DNA of 64,000 bases from contig JAFXOI010000035.1 of NCBI GenBank assembly GCA_017528825.1, forward strand, positions 44,770-108,769. The letters run 5' to 3'. Below are positions 34,123 to 42,384 of the stretch, one piece after another (the stretch's first letter is position 1; each line of letters opens with the position of its first letter). The notes under the pieces are model-generated. The model was not told the origin of the DNA and did not search any database. It saw nothing but the letters and a program-made list of their open reading frames with translations. This stretch comes from Elusimicrobiaceae bacterium. GTDB taxonomy: Bacteria > Elusimicrobiota > Elusimicrobia > Elusimicrobiales > Elusimicrobiaceae. The position numbers were made by a program, and so were the translations under genes.

Positions 34123-34870
34123 ATTTGCAGGTATTGCTTTGAGCGGCGACTTCTTGTATTTTTTGAGCGATCTCATCCGGATTGCCTAAAAAATAATCTT
34201 TCAGTACTTTTCCGTGGTCAGTCAATTCAAAAATATAGGGGATGCCTGTCGGTAAATTGAGAGATACAATCTCTTCATCGGAGAGATTTTTGAGATACTT
34301 TACGATGCTTCGTAAGCTATTTCCATGAGCACTAATTAATAAATTATCAGCCGTGTGCAGACGCGGCCAAACGACCCATTGCCAATAGGGTAGCAGGCGT
34401 TTGGTGCATGTTTTTAGAGATTCCGTTAACGGTAATTCAGAACGAGAAACCGATAGGTAGCGCGGATCTGCGTAAGGAGAGCGAGGGTCATCGGCGGTTA
34501 AAGGAGGAGCCGGGATATCGTAACTGCGCCGCCATAATTGCACTTGTTTTTCTCCGTATTTTTGAGCGGTTTGCTTTTTGTTAAGACCTTGCAAGGCTCC
34601 GTAATGCTTTTCATTTAATCGCCATGATTTTTCTACGGGAATCCACGGTTGTTCCAATGCTTGTAAAGTGAGATACAAGGTATCTATAGCACGGGTTAAA
34701 TAAGAGGTAAAAGCACCGTCTAACAGGATATTTTGTTCTTTGAGTAATAACCCAGCCTTAGTGGCCTCTTGTTGGCCTTGTGGAGTCAGCGGAACATCCG
34801 TCCATCCTGTAAAACGATTTTCCAGATTCCACGTGCTTTGTCCATGGCGCAGTAAAATAATTTTTTTCAT
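34121..34870 (-). CDS. gpmA: 2,3-bisphosphoglycerate-dependent phosphoglycerate mutase
   Basis: Interconverts 3- and 2-phosphoglycerate in glycolysis. The 249-residue protein opens with the phosphohistidine motif LLRHGQSTWNLENRFTGWTD (His8-type nucleophile). It also has LNEKHYGALQGLNKKQTA and the second catalytic His in LLISAHGNSLRSIVKYL. The length and all catalytic motifs are normal. It has AGGAGAAAAT before the ATG and its own promoter (TATACA), and is convergent with the ACAD gene. Confidence 0.96.
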   Translation of the reverse strand: MKKIILLRHGQSTWNLENRFTGWTDVPLTPQGQQEATKAGLLLKEQNILLDGAFTSYLTRAIDTLYLTLQALEQPWIPVEKSWRLNEKHYGALQGLNKKQTAQKYGEKQVQLWRRSYDIPAPPLTADDPRSPYADPRYLSVSRSELPLTESLKTCTKRLLPYWQWVVWPRLHTADNLLISAHGNSLRSIVKYLKNLSDEEIVSLNLPTGIPYIFELTDHGKVLKDYFLGNPDEIAQKIQEVAAQSNTCK

Positions 34871-34940
34871 ATTTTCTCCTAGAAAAGTAGTGTATAGCTT
34901 TGGGGGAGGTTATACAAGCGCGAAAAGTAGTTAGGTTTTG

Positions 34941-34946
34941 TATAAT
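34941..34946 (+). promoter_or_regulatory. -10 box of a predicted leaderless aspartokinase transcript
   Basis: TATAAT ends 6 nt before the ATG at 34953. No Shine-Dalgarno sequence is present. Confidence 0.6.
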
Positions 34947-34952
34947 ACAAGT

Positions 34953-35684
34953 ATGAACAAACCGGTATGCATTTTGAAGTTTGGCGGAAACACATTAGCC
35001 AATAAACAAAAATTACAGATGGCGGCGCATTTGATCAAACAACGTTATATGGATGGCCTACTGCCCGTGGTGGTAGCATCTGCAAACGGTAATTTGACAG
35101 ATGTGTTGTTAGATCATGCCTATAGCATCAGTCGTAACCCGGATAAACGCGAACTGGATATGCTAATTACTACGGGAGAACGGGTCAGTGTAGCACTCTT
35201 GTCCATTGCACTGCGTGATTTGGACGTGCCTTCTGTATCGCTGACGGGGAGCCAAATTGGCCTAATTACTACTTGCGACCATAACGGAGCAGATATCTTA
35301 ACGCTTAAAGGCGACCGTTTGAAAAAAGAATTGGAAGCAGGTCATGTACCGATAGTGGCTGGTTTTCAGGGCATCGGAGAAAACAAAGAGATTACCACGC
35401 TAAAGCGCGGCGGGTCTGATGTATCGGCGGTGTTCTTGGCTTTCCATTTAGGAGCCGACCACGTGGAAATGATTAAAGATGTAGACGGCGTGTACAGTGC
35501 CGATCCCAACAAAGACCAAAAAGCACAAAAATACGAAGTATTGGATTTTGATGAGATGTACAAACTGGCTTTGAACGGAGCGAGTGTGTTGCATCCGGAT
35601 GCGGTGCGTTTGGCCAAAGAAAAAGGAATAGAGATACGTATTGTACACTATCGAACAGGTCAAACAGGTACGGTGATTAAATAA
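34953..35684 (+). CDS. Aspartokinase catalytic domain without ACT domains
   Basis: Amino-acid kinase fold of the aspartokinase type: CILKFGGNTLANKQK at the N-terminus, TTGERVSVALLSIAL (substrate-binding loop), GFQGIGENKEITTLKRGGSDVSA (ATP-binding region) and KDVDGVYSADPNK. The 243-residue protein ends right after the kinase fold, so both C-terminal ACT domains that normally bind lysine or threonine are missing, and feedback control would have to be external or absent. It makes aspartyl phosphate for lysine/diaminopimelate, methionine and threonine. The first ATG at 34953 was chosen because it lies 6 nt after TATAAT. Confidence 0.88.
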   Translation: MNKPVCILKFGGNTLANKQKLQMAAHLIKQRYMDGLLPVVVASANGNLTDVLLDHAYSISRNPDKRELDMLITTGERVSVALLSIALRDLDVPSVSLTGSQIGLITTCDHNGADILTLKGDRLKKELEAGHVPIVAGFQGIGENKEITTLKRGGSDVSAVFLAFHLGADHVEMIKDVDGVYSADPNKDQKAQKYEVLDFDEMYKLALNGASVLHPDAVRLAKEKGIEIRIVHYRTGQTGTVIK

Positions 35685-35701
35685 ATTTTGACTGGTTTGA
35701 C

Positions 35702-35739
35702 AAATAAATACCCCCGGAAACACCGGGGGATATTTATTT
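35702..35739. terminator. Bidirectional terminator between the aspartokinase and HU genes
   Basis: Stem AAATAAATACCCCCGG / CCGGGGG-A-TATTTATTT with one bulged A and a short loop. It lies between convergent genes and includes the HU stop codon. Confidence 0.88.
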
Positions 35740-35997
35740 CTTCAATAAATTGGGGGAGGCTTTGAAACGGACTTTTTTCTTTTCACCCACTTGTACTTTT
35801 TCAAAGGTTTTGGGGTTATGGCGCGTAACAGGGCGGGCTGTTTTCAAATGAAAAGTTCCGAAGTTGCTGATAACTACCTTACCGTCACGTTTCAAACCGT
35901 GTTTAATGATTTCAAATACTTTATCTACGGAAATCTTGGCTTGTTTTTTATCTAACACGTGGCGGGTTAAATGGCGCACTACATCATCTTTATTCAT
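35734..35997 (-). CDS. HU/IHF-family DNA-bending protein
   Basis: The 87-residue protein is a complete HU-fold: N-terminal helices (MNKDDVVRHLTRHVLDKK), GKVVISNFGTFHLKTARP and the DNA-intercalating arm with conserved Pro (RPVTRHNPKTFEKVQV). The arm reads ARPVTRHNPKT rather than the usual RxGRNPxTG, a mild departure. It is the last gene of plsY-gpsA-hup with a 9-bp gap. HU versus IHF cannot be decided from sequence alone. Confidence 0.92.
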   Translation of the reverse strand: MNKDDVVRHLTRHVLDKKQAKISVDKVFEIIKHGLKRDGKVVISNFGTFHLKTARPVTRHNPKTFEKVQVGEKKKVRFKASPNLLKK

Positions 35998-36006
35998 ATC
36001 TTATCC

Positions 36007-37011
36007 TTATTTGTTACCGCGGTGAATAAAACCCATTGCATGCAAGAGTACATGGGGTTGAGCCCCTTGGCAAACAATTTGCCAAATGGCATTAATGATG
36101 GGGGTGTTTAAGTTGTTTTTGCGAGCGATATCGTAGACACTTTGTACGGAGTTGACCCCTTCGGCAATAGTGCCTACTTCTTTTTTCGCTTCTTCCAAAG
36201 AGAGGCCTGCCCCCAGTTTTTCACCTAAACGGCGGTTGCGGGAAATGGCAGACATACATGTTAAAATGGCATCTCCAAAGCCGGCTAAACTGTACACGGT
36301 TTCGGCTTGTCCGCCTTGGCTGACCAGTACGGCGGCCATTTCTTGCAAAGCTTGGGTGATTAGAGCAGCTTTTGCATTGGCCCCATCTCCGATTCCGTCA
36401 ATTACACCGGCACCGATGGCTAAGACATTTTTAATAGCTCCGCCGTATTCTACGCCGCGGCGGTCTGTAGCCGGCACCATGATAATGGGATCGGCATCAA
36501 AAACAGTGGCAATGTGTTTAACCAGCTCACTATTAGCTCCGGCGAGCATAATTTTTGTGGGTACATTTTGCGCTACTTCCAACGCAAAACTCGGCCCGCT
36601 GAAAGCCAGTACATGATCTTTGAGTTGCGGGACTTCTTCTTCAATAATTTCACAAATCGTTTTGAAAGATTTATCTTCAATGCCTTTGGAGGCACTGACT
36701 ACGGGAATTACTTTTCCGTTTAAGAGCGGTTTTAATTGTTCTCGGCAAAAATTGCGAATAGCTTTGGAAGAAATAACGAAAATAATCAAATCTGTATTTT
36801 GCAACGCTTCTGCAACATTACCGGTCAGACGGATATTGTCGTGTATTTTGAAGTTAGGGATATTTGGATGACGCCCCATGGTGCGTAACACATTGAGTAA
36901 TTGCTCATTATATTCCCATAAACGCACCTGATAGCCGCGTTTAGCGACGTGTTGAGCAATCACGCTACCCCAAATCCCTGCTCCAAAAACCGTTACGTTT
37001 TGTATATTCAT
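36007..37011 (-). CDS. gpsA: Glycerol-3-phosphate dehydrogenase (NAD(P)+)
   Basis: Reduces dihydroxyacetone phosphate to sn-glycerol-3-phosphate for phospholipid synthesis. The 334-residue protein has the NAD-binding motif VTVFGAGIWGSVIAQHVAKRG, ASKGIE, FSGPSFALEVA, the catalytic Lys region GAIKNVLAIGAGVIDG and GFGDAILTC. It lies 2 bp after plsY, the acyltransferase that uses its product, so the two act in sequence. Confidence 0.96.
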   Translation of the reverse strand: MNIQNVTVFGAGIWGSVIAQHVAKRGYQVRLWEYNEQLLNVLRTMGRHPNIPNFKIHDNIRLTGNVAEALQNTDLIIFVISSKAIRNFCREQLKPLLNGKVIPVVSASKGIEDKSFKTICEIIEEEVPQLKDHVLAFSGPSFALEVAQNVPTKIMLAGANSELVKHIATVFDADPIIMVPATDRRGVEYGGAIKNVLAIGAGVIDGIGDGANAKAALITQALQEMAAVLVSQGGQAETVYSLAGFGDAILTCMSAISRNRRLGEKLGAGLSLEEAKKEVGTIAEGVNSVQSVYDIARKNNLNTPIINAIWQIVCQGAQPHVLLHAMGFIHRGNK

Positions 37012-37013
37012 GA

Positions 37014-37625
37014 TTATCTTTTTTTAGCGCCGTCTTCAAACATCAGTTCTTTTTTAGCCAGTAAGCGTTTGATGTTGGGGATGTGTTTATAAATGACTAA
37101 CAATCCAATGGCCGTTACCATAATGTTCACCGCCAGCGGGTGTTTCCCGATAAAGAAACTGGCTACCGGTAATACCACACAAGCCACAATAGACCCAATG
37201 GATATGCGTCCCCATAAAGCTACACAGATCACAAAGGCAACGAAAGCGAGTGCCGTCGGAATAGGCAACATAGCGGCAAATACCCCACAAGAAGTGGCTA
37301 CGCCTTTACCGCCGCGGAATTTTAGGTAAATCGTCCACATATGTCCCAAAATGGCGATGGTTCCGCATAAGATAGCCGGCCAATATAAACCGGGAAATAA
37401 ATGCAAGGCTAATGCGGTAGGAATAAAACCTTTCATCCCATCTACTAAGAAAGTGCAAATACCCGCCCATTTGCCGACGGTGCGGTACACATTCGCAGCA
37501 CCGGGGTTTCCGGAACCGTGCTGACGGATATCAATACCCATAGTTTTACGGGCAATCAGGTAGCCGGTGGGGATGGCTCCCAGTAAATAACTAAAAACGG
37601 CAAGTAAAATCACTTTTGTGGTCAT
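37014..37625 (-). CDS. plsY: Acyl-phosphate glycerol-3-phosphate acyltransferase
   Basis: Membrane enzyme that acylates glycerol-3-phosphate from acyl phosphate, the first step of phosphatidic acid synthesis. The 203-residue protein has five to six membrane helices and the three PlsY motifs: GSGNPGAANVYR, the KFRGGKGVATSCGV loop and, in the C-terminal part, YKHIPNIKRLLAKKE. The ATG follows a TATAAT box by 6 nt with no ribosome-binding site. It heads the plsY-gpsA-hup operon. Confidence 0.96.
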   Translation of the reverse strand: MTTKVILLAVFSYLLGAIPTGYLIARKTMGIDIRQHGSGNPGAANVYRTVGKWAGICTFLVDGMKGFIPTALALHLFPGLYWPAILCGTIAILGHMWTIYLKFRGGKGVATSCGVFAAMLPIPTALAFVAFVICVALWGRISIGSIVACVVLPVASFFIGKHPLAVNIMVTAIGLLVIYKHIPNIKRLLAKKELMFEDGAKKR

Positions 37626-37631
37626 ATATTT

Positions 37632-37659
37632 ATTATATAAAGTTTAAGCAGATGCGCAA
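37632..37659 (-). promoter_or_regulatory. Promoter of plsY-gpsA-hup, predicted leaderless
   Basis: Minus strand: -35 TTGCGC, 16-nt spacer, -10 TATAAT ending 6 nt before the plsY ATG. The hexamers and spacing are the same as at the histidine kinase gene near 3.7 kb. Confidence 0.65.
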
Positions 37660-37746
37660 ACTAAAAATATAAAAGAAATATAAAAAACTGGCTAAAATGT
37701 GTTTTTTTATATACACTAATAAGAAAGGATATAAAGGGAGATTTTT

Positions 37747-38718
37747 ATGAAAAGAATGATAGTCTTATTACTATGTGCCCTATCTACTGTTGCCATGGCG
37801 AAAGGACCCGAAGGTTTTTTTGCGGAAGATTTTGCGAATCAAAATGTTATTTTTATCAATGATAAACTATGCCAAGCAACCCGAATTGCACCCAATTGGT
37901 ACTTAACGGCGGCGCATTGTTTGGTTCCGTTATGTGACCAGTCTTGCAGAATTACTTTTCAAATGCTAACCGGGGAATTAAGAGTAGCGGCTGTGGTAAA
38001 TCATAGCCGGTCTGATAAGCATGTGTTTGTGCATAATAATTATCAGCCGAATACTGATAAAGCCATGCGTCATGATATCGCTTTAATTCATTTTACTCCT
38101 TCGGAGAAAGATTGGTTCAGAGAAACTGCTTCCGGAGAAATATTAAACCAAAAAGAATTTATTGAGAAGTTAAATTTACCCGACTATCAAGAATCGCTAA
38201 GTAAATGGCAATCTTTAACAAACGCACATCCCAAATTGTTACGGGTAGGTAATTTGGAAAGTCGTCGTATTCTGCAACCGGTAGCGGTACCCGATCTTCG
38301 CCAAGGAGAGGGTATATACTTCAAACAAAGTCAGCCCGGTGATTTTTATTATTCCGATCAACTACGCTATTTTATTGGTAAAAATTTCGGGGTCGATCAC
38401 GGTATGAGTGGTTCTGCAGTGGTGATACCGGGCGGAGATATCATTGGCGTTGTATCAAGTAATGTAAAAGAAACGGGCAGTTTGAGGACATATAACGAAG
38501 AAGATGAGTCGGTGGGGGAAATTCCTTTTTCGACCGATTTCTTTGTATTTACACCTATTAATCGGAAAAATGCTGATTTTATTCAAAAGACGATCCGTTC
38601 CTTTCATGAACATGGCAATAAAGTAGAAATAGACAAGTTAAAATCTTCCGAATCCGAAGTTGTAAAAGATGATGTGGAATATATGCTGGCCGTGCTGAGT
38701 GTAAATCCGGAGAAATGA
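37747..38718 (+). CDS. Secreted trypsin-like serine protease (S1 family)
   Basis: The 323-residue protein has a signal peptide (MKRMIVLLLCALSTVAMA). It carries the complete chymotrypsin-fold triad in order: His57 in LTAAHCL, Asp110 in RHDIALIHF and Ser221 in DHGMSGSAVV. Cys42/Cys58 are placed to form the His-loop disulfide. The C-terminal 60 residues are charged and may be a separate tail. S1 proteases are uncommon in small fermentative genomes; a role in envelope protein turnover or digestion of host or dietary protein is inference. The ATG follows AAAGGGAG. It is divergent from plsY and convergent with miaA. Confidence 0.87.
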   Translation: MKRMIVLLLCALSTVAMAKGPEGFFAEDFANQNVIFINDKLCQATRIAPNWYLTAAHCLVPLCDQSCRITFQMLTGELRVAAVVNHSRSDKHVFVHNNYQPNTDKAMRHDIALIHFTPSEKDWFRETASGEILNQKEFIEKLNLPDYQESLSKWQSLTNAHPKLLRVGNLESRRILQPVAVPDLRQGEGIYFKQSQPGDFYYSDQLRYFIGKNFGVDHGMSGSAVVIPGGDIIGVVSSNVKETGSLRTYNEEDESVGEIPFSTDFFVFTPINRKNADFIQKTIRSFHEHGNKVEIDKLKSSESEVVKDDVEYMLAVLSVNPEK

Positions 38719-38734
38719 TAAAAGCCTATTGCGG

Positions 38735-39682
38735 CTAGTTTGCACTCGTTTGGTAAGCCTGTAGAATCTGGGAAGAGAGTCTGTTTACATCCCAATCTTT
38801 TTCTTGTTGTAAATTGATTTTATAAGATGCTGTATATCGATTAAACCAAGTACGCTGTCGTTTGGCATATTGGCGCGTGCATATACAGATTTTTTCAAAC
38901 GTTTCGTCACGACTGGCTTTTCCTTCTAACCAATCCAGCACTTGCGGGTAACCCAAACTCTTTAGCGCAGGCGTATCGGGCGCAAAACCTTGTGATAATA
39001 AGTGTTTGGTTTCTTCTGCCATTGGGTCGAGCATGGTTTTTGTTCTTTGGGCAATGCGCTGTTGTAAAAGCTCTTTATCCCAGTTGAGATACACGAGGAA
39101 AGCCTTGTCTGACGGAAAATCTTGATAAAATACGCCGCTGCGTAGTGCGGAAGCGGGTTTACCGGTTAAAAGTGTAATTTCCAACGCACGCATCACCCGT
39201 TGTATATTGCCCGCTGGAATTTGAGCCGCTGAAACGGGATCCTTCTCTTGCAAGCGTGCATGCAGGGCTCTTTTCCCGTGCAGGGTTGCCCATTGGGTAA
39301 GCTCATTTCGCAACTTAGCAGAACTGGGGGGGAGCGGGTCCATCCCTACAAAAAATGCATGTAAATACATACCCGTACCGCCGGCAAAAATGAACGGTTT
39401 TTCTGGAAAATGGGATAATAAAGCGCGTGCTTTTGTGCAAAAAGAAGCGGCATCAAAAATTTGATCCGGCGGTAAAAAGTCTACCAAGTGATAAGGAATT
39501 TGCTCCACAAAATACGTATCGTTTTGCCATTGCCCGACAGGCTTAGCGGTTCCAACGGTTAATTGTTGGTAAACTTGACGGGAATCGGCCGAAATGATTT
39601 CCGTTTTAAGGCAACGGGCCAGTGTTATTGCCAGTTCCGTTTTTCCGCTTGCGGTAGGGCCAATAAGGACGATGGGTTTCAT
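38735..39682 (-). CDS. miaA: tRNA dimethylallyltransferase
   Basis: Transfers a dimethylallyl group to A37 of tRNAs reading UNN codons; its product is the substrate of MiaB, encoded 0.5 kb upstream on the same strand. The 315-residue protein has the P-loop IGPTASGKTELAI, ISADSRQVYQQLTVGTAKP, FAGGTGMYLHAFF and RYAKRQRTWF-type C-terminal RNA-contact region. The ATG follows TACAAT by 6 nt without a ribosome-binding site. Confidence 0.96.
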   Translation of the reverse strand: MKPIVLIGPTASGKTELAITLARCLKTEIISADSRQVYQQLTVGTAKPVGQWQNDTYFVEQIPYHLVDFLPPDQIFDAASFCTKARALLSHFPEKPFIFAGGTGMYLHAFFVGMDPLPPSSAKLRNELTQWATLHGKRALHARLQEKDPVSAAQIPAGNIQRVMRALEITLLTGKPASALRSGVFYQDFPSDKAFLVYLNWDKELLQQRIAQRTKTMLDPMAEETKHLLSQGFAPDTPALKSLGYPQVLDWLEGKASRDETFEKICICTRQYAKRQRTWFNRYTASYKINLQQEKDWDVNRLSSQILQAYQTSAN

Positions 39683-39688
39683 GTTTAT

Positions 39689-39694
39689 ATTGTA
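39689..39694 (-). promoter_or_regulatory. -10 box of a predicted leaderless miaA transcript
   Basis: Minus-strand TACAAT ends 6 nt before the miaA ATG. The surrounding TTTATTACAATATAA is shared with the clc promoter near 60.5 kb. Confidence 0.58.
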
Positions 39695-39736
39695 ATAAAT
39701 TACAGTTTATAACGATATTTTTTTGAGAACTATACA

Positions 39737-39761
39737 TAAAAAAGCCCGCCGAAGCGGGCTT
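39737..39761 (-). terminator. Intrinsic terminator after the PilZ gene
   Basis: Stem AAGCCCGC / GCGGGCTT with a 4-nt loop and a T6 tail on the minus strand, 16 nt after the PilZ stop. Confidence 0.9.
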
Positions 39762-39776
39762 GTAAAACGAGGGCGT

Positions 39777-40238
39777 TTAATCAAATAACGTTTCGTCTTT
39801 CTGAATTTTATTGCAGATACGGCAAGCCTTACAATTCTCTACGCATACTTCCGGTAAGCGTAGCAAAATGCGCGTATCACAATCGTTAAAATCATCAGCC
39901 ATAGCGCTGATAGCGGCGGCATTTTCCGGTTTCATGTTCGTAAATTCAATACCCACGGTGTACACATTTTCTTTTTGCTTGACCCAAGCCATACGTGCCT
40001 GAATTTCCATTTTGGCCATGCCCGGTAATTGTAAGCTAATAGAAAAGGTTTCGGCCATCGGAGCACCTAAGAAACTAATCATGCGCATACCCGAAGCAGA
40101 CAAATCGGCTAAAATAGCCACCAAAGAGGTTTCTTTACCATCGCTGGTTTTATAAAACAAATTTACCGGTTCAATTAAATTACTAATGACCGGCATGCGG
40201 CGATGTTTTCTTTTTTCTTCAAAGTTTGGTTTGTTCAT
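39777..40238 (-). CDS. PilZ-domain protein with a C-terminal four-cysteine cluster
   Basis: The 153-residue protein has the c-di-GMP-binding PilZ motifs RKHRR (RxxxR, Arg10-Arg14) and DLSASG (residues 45-50), followed by a beta-barrel. The last 35 residues add Cys120 and a C-x3-C-x2-C-x2-C cluster (Cys132, 136, 139, 142) that is not part of PilZ and looks like a metal or iron-sulfur site. It lies 2 bp after miaB and ahead of a terminator. The target process, possibly pilus function given the many pilins, is unknown. Confidence 0.88.
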   Translation of the reverse strand: MNKPNFEEKRKHRRMPVISNLIEPVNLFYKTSDGKETSLVAILADLSASGMRMISFLGAPMAETFSISLQLPGMAKMEIQARMAWVKQKENVYTVGIEFTNMKPENAAAISAMADDFNDCDTRILLRLPEVCVENCKACRICNKIQKDETLFD

Positions 40239-40239
40239 A

Positions 40240-41463
40240 TTAATCCCTCGTAAAAAGTAAAGTTCCGTCTGATTTTTCTATATCGCTTTTTATAACCTTT
40301 CCTACAGTATAGCTTTTTTTGGTCTGAACCCAAAAATTATCTGAACTACGGCCTTTGTTTTCCGTTTCCATCAATACTTCTTTTACGGTGCCTACTTGCT
40401 GCTTATAAGCAGTTTCGGCCAAGCCTCTTACTTTATTTAACAAAATATCTAACCTTTGTTCCAATACTTTTTCAGTTAATAACGGCAATTGAGCCGCAGG
40501 TGTGCCTTGGCGCGGGGAGTATTTGAAACAATAAGCCGTCGCAAAACCGGCTTGTTCTACTAAGGAAAGAGTCTGCTGAAAATCTTGCTCCGTTTCCGTA
40601 GGAAACCCGACAATTAAATCGGTGCTGATAGAGAAGCCGAGTTTTTTCAAGGCGGCAATTTTTTCTAAATATAATTCCCGCGTATAACCGCGTTTCATTT
40701 CTTGCAAAACCTTGCTAGAGCCGCTTTGTGCCGGCAAATGAATGTGTCGTGCAATTTTGGGCTGTGCAGATACTGCTTGCAAAAAGGACGGGGTAATAAA
40801 AGCCGGATGAGGGCTGACAAAACGAACCCGTTGTACACCGGGGACTTCGGCTACTTTTAATAATAAATCGGCAAACGTATTTTCTTTTTCTTGCCATGCA
40901 TTGACGGTCTGTCCCAGTAAGGTGATTTCAGGGTATCCCTGCGCTACTTTTTGTTCTACTTGTTTTAAGATGTGAGTTGCCGGTAAACACTCGATGGGTC
41001 CGCGTACCGTGGGTACAATACAATAGGTGCAGGCAAAGTTACAACCGCGCATAATGGTAACATATCCCGTAATACCACGCGCGGGAGTAGGCTCACCGGG
41101 AGCTAAGGTAAAGCCATGTTTATCGAGTAATTGAGAAAACTGATCTATTTCTCGTGCTCCGGAAACTAAATCTAAGAAAGGAAATATTTTCTTGAGTTGA
41201 TTGCCCAAACGTTGCGCCGCACAACCGGCAAAAATAATACGTCTACCGGTTTTTTCTTCTTTCCAATGACGCAGACGGCCTAGAAAAGAAAGAGCGCGGT
41301 GCTCGGCATGGTCACGCACGGTACAAGTATTAATGAGTACAAGATCGGCGTTTTCCAGATGCTCTGTTTGTTGATAACCGCGGGCAAACAAATGAGAGGC
41401 CATTTCTTCCGAATCGGCCAAGTTCATTTGACAGCCATAAGTTTGGACAAAAAGTTTTTTCAT
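40240..41463 (-). CDS. miaB: tRNA-2-methylthio-N6-dimethylallyladenosine synthase
   Basis: Radical-SAM methylthiotransferase that adds the 2-methylthio group to i6A37 made by MiaA. The 407-residue protein has the UPF0004 domain with three cluster Cys (YGCQMNLADSE, NTCTVRDHAE, FAGCAAQ), the radical-SAM CxxxCxxC (GCNFACTYCIVP), and a TRAM domain at the C-terminus. It lacks the longer tail of enteric MiaB but is complete. The start at MKKLFVQTYGCQ lies just after the T-tract of the pgi terminator, with no visible ribosome-binding site; an upstream ATG within the terminator is rejected. Confidence 0.93.
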   Translation of the reverse strand: MKKLFVQTYGCQMNLADSEEMASHLFARGYQQTEHLENADLVLINTCTVRDHAEHRALSFLGRLRHWKEEKTGRRIIFAGCAAQRLGNQLKKIFPFLDLVSGAREIDQFSQLLDKHGFTLAPGEPTPARGITGYVTIMRGCNFACTYCIVPTVRGPIECLPATHILKQVEQKVAQGYPEITLLGQTVNAWQEKENTFADLLLKVAEVPGVQRVRFVSPHPAFITPSFLQAVSAQPKIARHIHLPAQSGSSKVLQEMKRGYTRELYLEKIAALKKLGFSISTDLIVGFPTETEQDFQQTLSLVEQAGFATAYCFKYSPRQGTPAAQLPLLTEKVLEQRLDILLNKVRGLAETAYKQQVGTVKEVLMETENKGRSSDNFWVQTKKSYTVGKVIKSDIEKSDGTLLFTRD

Positions 41464-41469
41464 GGCAAT

Positions 41470-41496
41470 AAAAAGGCAGCGTAGTGACGCCGCCTT
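41470..41496 (-). terminator. Intrinsic terminator of the moxR-bat-pgi operon
   Basis: Minus-strand stem AAGGCGGCGT / ACGCTGCCTT (one G-U pair) with a CACT loop and T5 tail. It is 12 nt after the last pgi stop and directly precedes miaB. Confidence 0.85.
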
Positions 41497-41508
41497 ATGT
41501 AACAAGTG

Positions 41509-42384
41509 TTAGAACAATTGTTTCAATTGGTCAATCGCATTGGCGACCGGTTGTTTCAAATGCAGTTTAATGACGCGGCGTCCTTTGTTTTCCAGTGCCT
41601 GGAAATCTCCCAGCGCCTGTGCATTACACAATTGGCCGAAAGTATAATTCTGCCCGGGGATAGAGATGTCATTGACTGGATCAGCCGACAGGATTAAAAA
41701 CACCCCATTGTTGCCGTCTCCCTTGTGCAGTTGGCCGCTAGAGTGCAAATAACGCGGACCAAATCCGAACAAAACAGCCCGTTTGGTACGTTGCAATATC
41801 TTATCGCGTAAACCTTCTAACGCTGCTTGGTTTTCCTCAGAGGGCCATAAATACGGCAAGATAGCGATATAATCATTGCTTTCCAAGAGTGAATAAAAAT
41901 CTTGAGCCAAAGAACTGAGTTTGATTTCGTCTTTCAAATCTTTAGAAACCAAAAGCTCGGCGGTCACTTCTGCCGGGATATCTCCCTGAGCCAATTTGGC
42001 CAGAACATTTTTAGTCAAGGTTTTAGCTTCTTGTACATTGGGCTGGTCAAAAGGATCAATCGCTAAAATAGCACCGGCTGCGGCGGTGGCAATTTCCCAC
42101 AATAAATACATGGCTCCCAGTTGGTATTTATCCTCTAAATGCAAGGTAAACATCGGAAATCCGCGTTCGGACAGTTCATTTGCAATATCATGTACTCGTT
42201 TATTATCATCAGTGTCCGTAGCTAAATACACAAAGAAACGATCTTCGCGGTAGTCAAAATTGCGGTGCAGAGTTTCTCCTACCACCGGCACGATTCCTTT
42301 GCTTTCTTTTCCGGTAGATTCTGCTACGAGTTGTTCTGCCCATAGACCGAAGGTGGCTATTTCTTTAGGTGCCAAAATAGTCAT
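41509..42384 (-). CDS. pgi: Phosphoglucose isomerase, C-terminal half of a split gene
   Basis: The 291-residue product begins MTILAPKEIATFGLWAEQLVAESTGKESKGIVPV, which is the sequence that normally follows 'YANHNRDKL' inside phosphoglucose isomerase. It carries the second SIS domain, the AESTGKESKG motif and the C-terminal Lys region. Its ATG overlaps the stop of the N-terminal half as ATGA and has AGGA 4 nt before it, so it could be translated by re-initiation. A -1 slip on the AAA before the TGA would instead give one 555-residue enzyme. It resembles the Pgi domain of transaldolase-Pgi fusions. Confidence 0.85.
   Translation of the reverse strand: MTILAPKEIATFGLWAEQLVAESTGKESKGIVPVVGETLHRNFDYREDRFFVYLATDTDDNKRVHDIANELSERGFPMFTLHLEDKYQLGAMYLLWEIATAAAGAILAIDPFDQPNVQEAKTLTKNVLAKLAQGDIPAEVTAELLVSKDLKDEIKLSSLAQDFYSLLESNDYIAILPYLWPSEENQAALEGLRDKILQRTKRAVLFGFGPRYLHSSGQLHKGDGNNGVFLILSADPVNDISIPGQNYTFGQLCNAQALGDFQALENKGRRVIKLHLKQPVANAIDQLKQLF

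Noticed and set aside
36152..36616. A 154-residue frame opposite gpsA
   Set aside because: It is a shadow of a conserved dehydrogenase; no start signal and no recognisable domain.
39777..40238. PilZ gene as part of a pilus assembly operon
   Set aside because: Its operon partner is miaB and no pilus assembly genes are present in the window. A link to pili stays speculative.
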